A stretch of DNA of 41,775 nt from TMP-86 sp031394735 (lineage in GTDB: Bacteria > Pseudomonadota > Gammaproteobacteria > Steroidobacterales > Steroidobacteraceae). Of the stretch, positions 38,353 to 41,775 are shown piece after piece. Below the pieces are notes generated by a model, which had not been told where the DNA came from, ran no database searches, and was given only the letters and a program-made list of their open reading frames with translations. Position 1 is the stretch's first letter; each line of letters opens with the position of its first letter. The stretch lies in NCBI GenBank assembly GCA_031394735.1, contig JANMXI010000030.1, positions 1-41,775 of the forward strand, read 5' to 3'. The position numbers and the translations under genes are program-made.

Positions 38353-40767
38353 CTAACTGCGCAACCGTAGTCCCTGCGGATCGTAGATCGAGTTGAGGCG
38401 GATGGTCGCCATCCGCATCTCGCCCAACACGTCGATCTCGCAAGTCTCGCCCTCGCGGGCGAGCGCGGTGGGCACGTAGCCGGCGGCCAGGCTCTTGCCG
38501 ATGCAATGTCCATAGGCACCCGAGGTCACGTAGCCGACAGCCGCGCCGTCCTTGACGATCGATTCATAGCCGACCACTTCGGCATCCGCCGCCGCGATCT
38601 CCATCACCACGAAGCGGCGCGTCGGACCGGATTCGCGCGCAGCCATCGCAGCCTCGCGACCGGTGAAGCCGGATTTGCCGAAGTCGATGAAACGGTCGAG
38701 CCCGGTTTCCGCCGGCGTGTAGTCGGGCCGGTAATCCTTGTTGAACGATCCGTAGCATTTTTCCAGACGCAGCGATGACAGCGCGCGTCCGCCAAAATGT
38801 GTAAGGCCCAGGTCGCTGCCCGCCGCGCGCACATCGTCATAAAGACTCGCAAAATAATCCGGCGTCGTCCACACCTCGTAACCCAATTCACCGGTGAACC
38901 CTGCGCGAGTGACCACGGCCGGCGCAAAGCCCACTGCCGTTTCGCGCACGTGAAACAATTTGAATGCCGCGGCCGACAGGTCGTGACGCACCAGCCGCTG
39001 CAGCAATTCACGCGATCGGGGTCCGGCGATCGACAGACCCGCCAGCGTGGATGCGGCCGAGCGCACGAACACGTCAGCGGGCGGCTCCGACTCCCAAAAC
39101 CAGCGTAAGTGGAACTCCTCCGCGAATCCTGAGCCGACGATCATGAATCGATCCTCCGCGAGGCAGGCGATCGACAGATCACCCATGATCCGACCTGCCG
39201 GGTTCAGCATGGGTGCGAGCGCGAGACGGCCCGGCGCCGGAATGCGCGAGGCGAATACGCGGTCGAGCCAGGCACGTGCACCGCGCCCGGTGACTTCGTA
39301 CTTGCCGTAATTGGTGGTCTCGTAGATTCCGACAGACTCGCGAACCGCCAGACATTCAGCCCGCACGATGGGAAAGGCTTCAGACCGGCGATAGGTCGGC
39401 GTTTCCAACGGCGCGACTCCCTGGGGTGCAAACCACAGCGCCTGCTCGAGTCCGAAATTCGCACCCATGACAGCGCCGGCCGCCAGCAGTTTGTCGTGAA
39501 TGGGGGAACGGCGCACCGGCCGGGCGGCGGGGAGTTCCTCGTTCGGATACGCAAGACGGAAGCGGCGCGCATAATTTTCCGGCACTTTGATCGAGGTGTA
39601 CTTGGGCGTGGCGAACGCACCGAAGCGCGCGACATCCATGGACAAAATATCCTGCCCAGGATCGTTGTGCGCCATCCACCGCGACAACACGAGCCCGATG
39701 CCGCCACCCTGGCTGAAACCGGCCATGACGGCGCACGCAACCCAGTAATTCTTCAGGCCGCGCACCGGTCCCACCAACGGGTTGCCATCCGGCGCAAAGG
39801 TGAACGGACCATTGATCGCCTTGCGAATGCCGGCGCGTCCGAGCGCCGGAAAATGGCTGAAGCCGACCTCGAAGTACGGTGCAAGGCGCTCGAAATCATC
39901 GGTGAGCAACTGCATCGAAAAATCATCCGGCGTGCGCAGCGGTGACCAGACGATGCCATGCGGCTCGTAGGTGCCGATCAACGCGCCACCGCGTTCCTGC
40001 CGCATGTAGATCTCGCCCGCATAGTCCGTGGTGTTGACGATCTCTTTTGCGCGGCCCTGCAATTCCGGAATGTCTTCGGTCAGCAGATAGTGGTGCTCCA
40101 TGGCGAGCACCGGCAATTCGATGCCCACCATGTGTCCGACCTCGCGCGCCCAAAGTCCTGCGCAATTGACCACGTGTTCCGCGTGCACCGCGCCTTTGTC
40201 CGTCACCACATCCCAGCTGCCGTCGCGACGTTGACCGAGCGACAGCACGCGCGTGAATCGTTCCACCGAGGCGCCGAGCTGGCGCGCCGACTTGACGTAG
40301 GCATGCGTGGTGCCGGAAGGGTCGCAGTGACCGCCATCGGCACGCCACAGCGCACCCATGAAATGCCGGGCGTCGATGAGCGGATTCAGATGCTGGGCTT
40401 CCTCGAGTGAAATCATCCGCGTTTCCATGCCCAGATAACGCGCGCGCGAGCAGATCAGCGCCAAGCTGTCGAGTTCTCCCGGCGTTGCGGCCAACATCAA
40501 TCCGCCATTGGGATGCAATCCGCACGACTGTCCCGACAAGTTTTCGATCTCGCGATACAGATCGATCGTATATTTTTGCAGGCGCGAGATATTGGCCTCG
40601 CCGTTGAATGTGTGCATGCCGCCGGCCGCATGCCAGGTCGAACCGGAGGTCAATTCGCTCTTCTCGAGCAGGAGCACATCGGTCCAGCCGATCTTGGCGA
40701 GGTGATACAACACACTGGCGCCGACCACTCCACCGCCGATGACGACGGCTCTTGCGGAACTCTTCAT
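38353..40767 (-). CDS. FAD-dependent oxidoreductase with GcvT domain (dimethylglycine/sarcosine dehydrogenase-like)
   Basis: An 804-residue fused enzyme. The N-terminal half is a D-amino-acid-oxidase-fold FAD domain with GGGVVGASVLYHL (12-24) and a TWHAAGG motif whose His would carry covalently bound FAD as in dimethylglycine dehydrogenase. The C-terminal half is an aminomethyltransferase (GcvT) domain with GFTGELGYEVW, which binds tetrahydrofolate and captures the released one-carbon unit. It should demethylate an N-methylated glycine. The start at 40767 overlaps the SoxG stop (ATGA) and has GAGGAG nine bases upstream; an ATG at 40773 is too close to that site. Operon partners are soxG and soxA. 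Confidence 0.9.
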   Translation of the reverse strand: MKSSARAVVIGGGVVGASVLYHLAKIGWTDVLLLEKSELTSGSTWHAAGGMHTFNGEANISRLQKYTIDLYREIENLSGQSCGLHPNGGLMLAATPGELDSLALICSRARYLGMETRMISLEEAQHLNPLIDARHFMGALWRADGGHCDPSGTTHAYVKSARQLGASVERFTRVLSLGQRRDGSWDVVTDKGAVHAEHVVNCAGLWAREVGHMVGIELPVLAMEHHYLLTEDIPELQGRAKEIVNTTDYAGEIYMRQERGGALIGTYEPHGIVWSPLRTPDDFSMQLLTDDFERLAPYFEVGFSHFPALGRAGIRKAINGPFTFAPDGNPLVGPVRGLKNYWVACAVMAGFSQGGGIGLVLSRWMAHNDPGQDILSMDVARFGAFATPKYTSIKVPENYARRFRLAYPNEELPAARPVRRSPIHDKLLAAGAVMGANFGLEQALWFAPQGVAPLETPTYRRSEAFPIVRAECLAVRESVGIYETTNYGKYEVTGRGARAWLDRVFASRIPAPGRLALAPMLNPAGRIMGDLSIACLAEDRFMIVGSGFAEEFHLRWFWESEPPADVFVRSAASTLAGLSIAGPRSRELLQRLVRHDLSAAAFKLFHVRETAVGFAPAVVTRAGFTGELGYEVWTTPDYFASLYDDVRAAGSDLGLTHFGGRALSSLRLEKCYGSFNKDYRPDYTPAETGLDRFIDFGKSGFTGREAAMAARESGPTRRFVVMEIAAADAEVVGYESIVKDGAAVGYVTSGAYGHCIGKSLAAGYVPTALAREGETCEIDVLGEMRMATIRLNSIYDPQGLRLRS

Positions 40768-41306
40768 GACCATTCACTCCTCAACAAGTCAGTCAGCTTC
40801 AGATCTGCGCCCGGCGCGAATCCGAAGGGTTGCGCCGTCGATACCAGCCACTCACGCAAGTGTCGGGCCGTGGTCGAGGGCGTCAACAACAAAAGACCCG
40901 CCGGCAATACCACCAGGATCACGGCAACCTGCGCCATGAGCGTGGCCGCAGCGCTTCCCACGGGCATCACGGTCGGGTCAAGATCGAGCCGGCAGCCACG
41001 TGTCAGCATCTCGCGGGCTGCGGCACCTTGGACAAACACGGCGACGAGTCCGGACGACAGGTCGATGATCGCGGCCGACTCCGCATACACCGACTCCCAG
41101 CGCGCGGCGGCTGCACCGGCTTGCCCGGGTTCACTGAGCAGCAGCCAGCGTCCCGGTCGCACGCTCAGGCGAAGCTGATCGCTCGCAATCGCAGCTCGTC
41201 CCATCGCAGGCAGTTGCACATCGCGCAAGCATGCACGATACGCCGCGATCTCGACGACGTCGGTGGCGCAAGCATGAATCGTCACCGACGCATCAGGCGC
41301 GGACAC
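40764..41306 (-). CDS. soxG: Sarcosine oxidase gamma-subunit-like protein
   Basis: A 180-residue SoxG-like protein. I place the start at GTG 41306 because CGGAG precedes it by seven bases; it overlaps the soxA stop by 14 bp. A more upstream ATG at 41366 would lie deep in soxA. Visible family features are the RWLLLSEPGQA region, a central DLSSGLVAVFVQGAAAREML segment (gamma subunits have a GcvT-like substructure: sGxxvlxlsGpxAxxlL), and CRLDLDP. In heterotetrameric sarcosine oxidase the gamma subunit is structural. The beta and delta subunit genes are not in the window, though they may lie upstream. Confidence 0.78.
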   Translation of the reverse strand: MSAPDASVTIHACATDVVEIAAYRACLRDVQLPAMGRAAIASDQLRLSVRPGRWLLLSEPGQAGAAAARWESVYAESAAIIDLSSGLVAVFVQGAAAREMLTRGCRLDLDPTVMPVGSAAATLMAQVAVILVVLPAGLLLLTPSTTARHLREWLVSTAQPFGFAPGADLKLTDLLRSEWS

Positions 41307-41775
41307 GACTATTCTCCGGATCCAGGTGATGCGGACTGACGATTTCCACCTCGGTATTCTCCGCATGAATTGGCGAGGCCGCGATCATCCGTTGACCCAT
41401 CCGCTCACGCCCCCCTGCAAGCAGCGCAAGTCCGACCCAAGCATCACTGTGCGTCGAAGGTGTCGAGGAAGTGACAAAGCCCAGACTCGCTGCGGGCTCG
41501 GACGGCACGATCAATTGCGCACCATTACGCAAGCGCTGCGCGGAATCCAGCGGACGGATGCCCACCAGATGCTGACGATCCGCGGCCAGTAGGCCGGGGC
41601 GCTGCGCCAGCGCCCGCCCGACGTAGTCACCGCCCTGTTTCAGGCTACGTCCGAATCCCAAATCGCCGGCCGTGGTATTGCCATTGAGTTCTGCGCTAGT
41701 CACATGGCCTTTCTCGATGCGCAAGGTATTGAGTGCATCCAGTCCATACGGCGCGATGCCAGCGTTCTTGCCCGC
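41293..41775 (-). CDS. soxA: Sarcosine oxidase alpha subunit, C-terminal fragment at window edge
   Basis: 161 codons of an open frame that runs off the window end. The sequence is the C-terminal GcvT-like domain of the SoxA alpha subunit: YGLDALNTLRIEKGHV near the edge, then ELNGNTTAGDLGFG, both diagnostic of the folate-binding domain of sarcosine oxidase alpha. The subunit transfers the sarcosine methyl carbon to tetrahydrofolate. It precedes soxG with a 14-bp overlap, then the fused oxidoreductase, so this is part of a glycine-betaine/sarcosine breakdown operon that continues beyond the window. Confidence 0.88.
   Translation of the reverse strand, partial: AGKNAGIAPYGLDALNTLRIEKGHVTSAELNGNTTAGDLGFGRSLKQGGDYVGRALAQRPGLLAADRQHLVGIRPLDSAQRLRNGAQLIVPSEPAASLGFVTSSTPSTHSDAWVGLALLAGGRERMGQRMIAASPIHAENTEVEIVSPHHLDPENSRVRA

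Overview
The window is high-GC, densely packed bacterial chromosome. Overlapping start/stop codons, lipoproteins, Tat and Sec exports, outer-membrane barrels and the kinds of catabolic gene present suggest an aerobic gammaproteobacterium. A Steroidobacter/Nevskia-like lineage is a guess. No tRNA, rRNA, transposase, phage gene or CRISPR array was seen.

Layout. (1) 1-5.6 kb: the end of a DMT transporter, then a GntR/UTRA regulator divergent from a MaoC hydratase, acyl-CoA dehydrogenase and two CaiB/BaiF CoA-transferases. This looks like an organic-acid catabolic operon, with a promoter and a perfect palindromic operator in the divergent gap. (2) 5.6-10.7 kb: a KefB/C-type antiporter, a MITE-like element with 39-bp perfect inverted repeats, recQ, and a two-gene AbiEii-type nucleotidyltransferase module. 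(3) 10.8-33.2 kb: three operons that appear to form one envelope system. (4) 33.3-37.4 kb: a secreted protein made of 13-residue repeats with a small membrane protein, divergent from an ECF sigma factor and a Ser/Thr kinase-TPR protein. (5) 37.5-41.8 kb: a SYLF-domain protein, then a convergent DMGDH-like/soxG/soxA operon for N-methyl glycine compounds.

The centre of interest is region 3. Operon A (minus, 21082 to 10779) encodes a thioredoxin-fold protein that has lost both active-site cysteines, a coiled-coil periplasmic protein, three TPR proteins, a small exported protein, one ExbB/TolQ, two ExbD/TolR, a TonB-like AgmX/PglI-type protein and a small cytoplasmic protein. One TolQ plus two TolR with TPR proteins and an AgmX-type TonB matches the Agl/Glt (gliding) and Nfs (spore coat) trans-envelope machines of Myxococcus. 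Operon B (minus, 26936 to 21628) encodes two exported CxxCH proteins and a Tat-exported DUF1501-like protein. Operon C (plus, 27248 to 33219) encodes an HzsA-related CxxCH lipoprotein, two barrel proteins of the Myxococcus-like type, an intact TlpA thioredoxin, a DUF4266 lipoprotein and a DUF3570 barrel.

The leader of operon A contains a well-conserved class I cyclic-di-GMP riboswitch (GEMM-I) on the minus strand at about 21145-21235, followed by a hairpin that can mask the ribosome-binding region of the first gene. My reading is that cyclic-di-GMP directly controls a proton-driven envelope machine that moves, assembles or anchors surface cytochrome-like proteins. The riboswitch and gene content are seen in the sequence; the joint function is inference.
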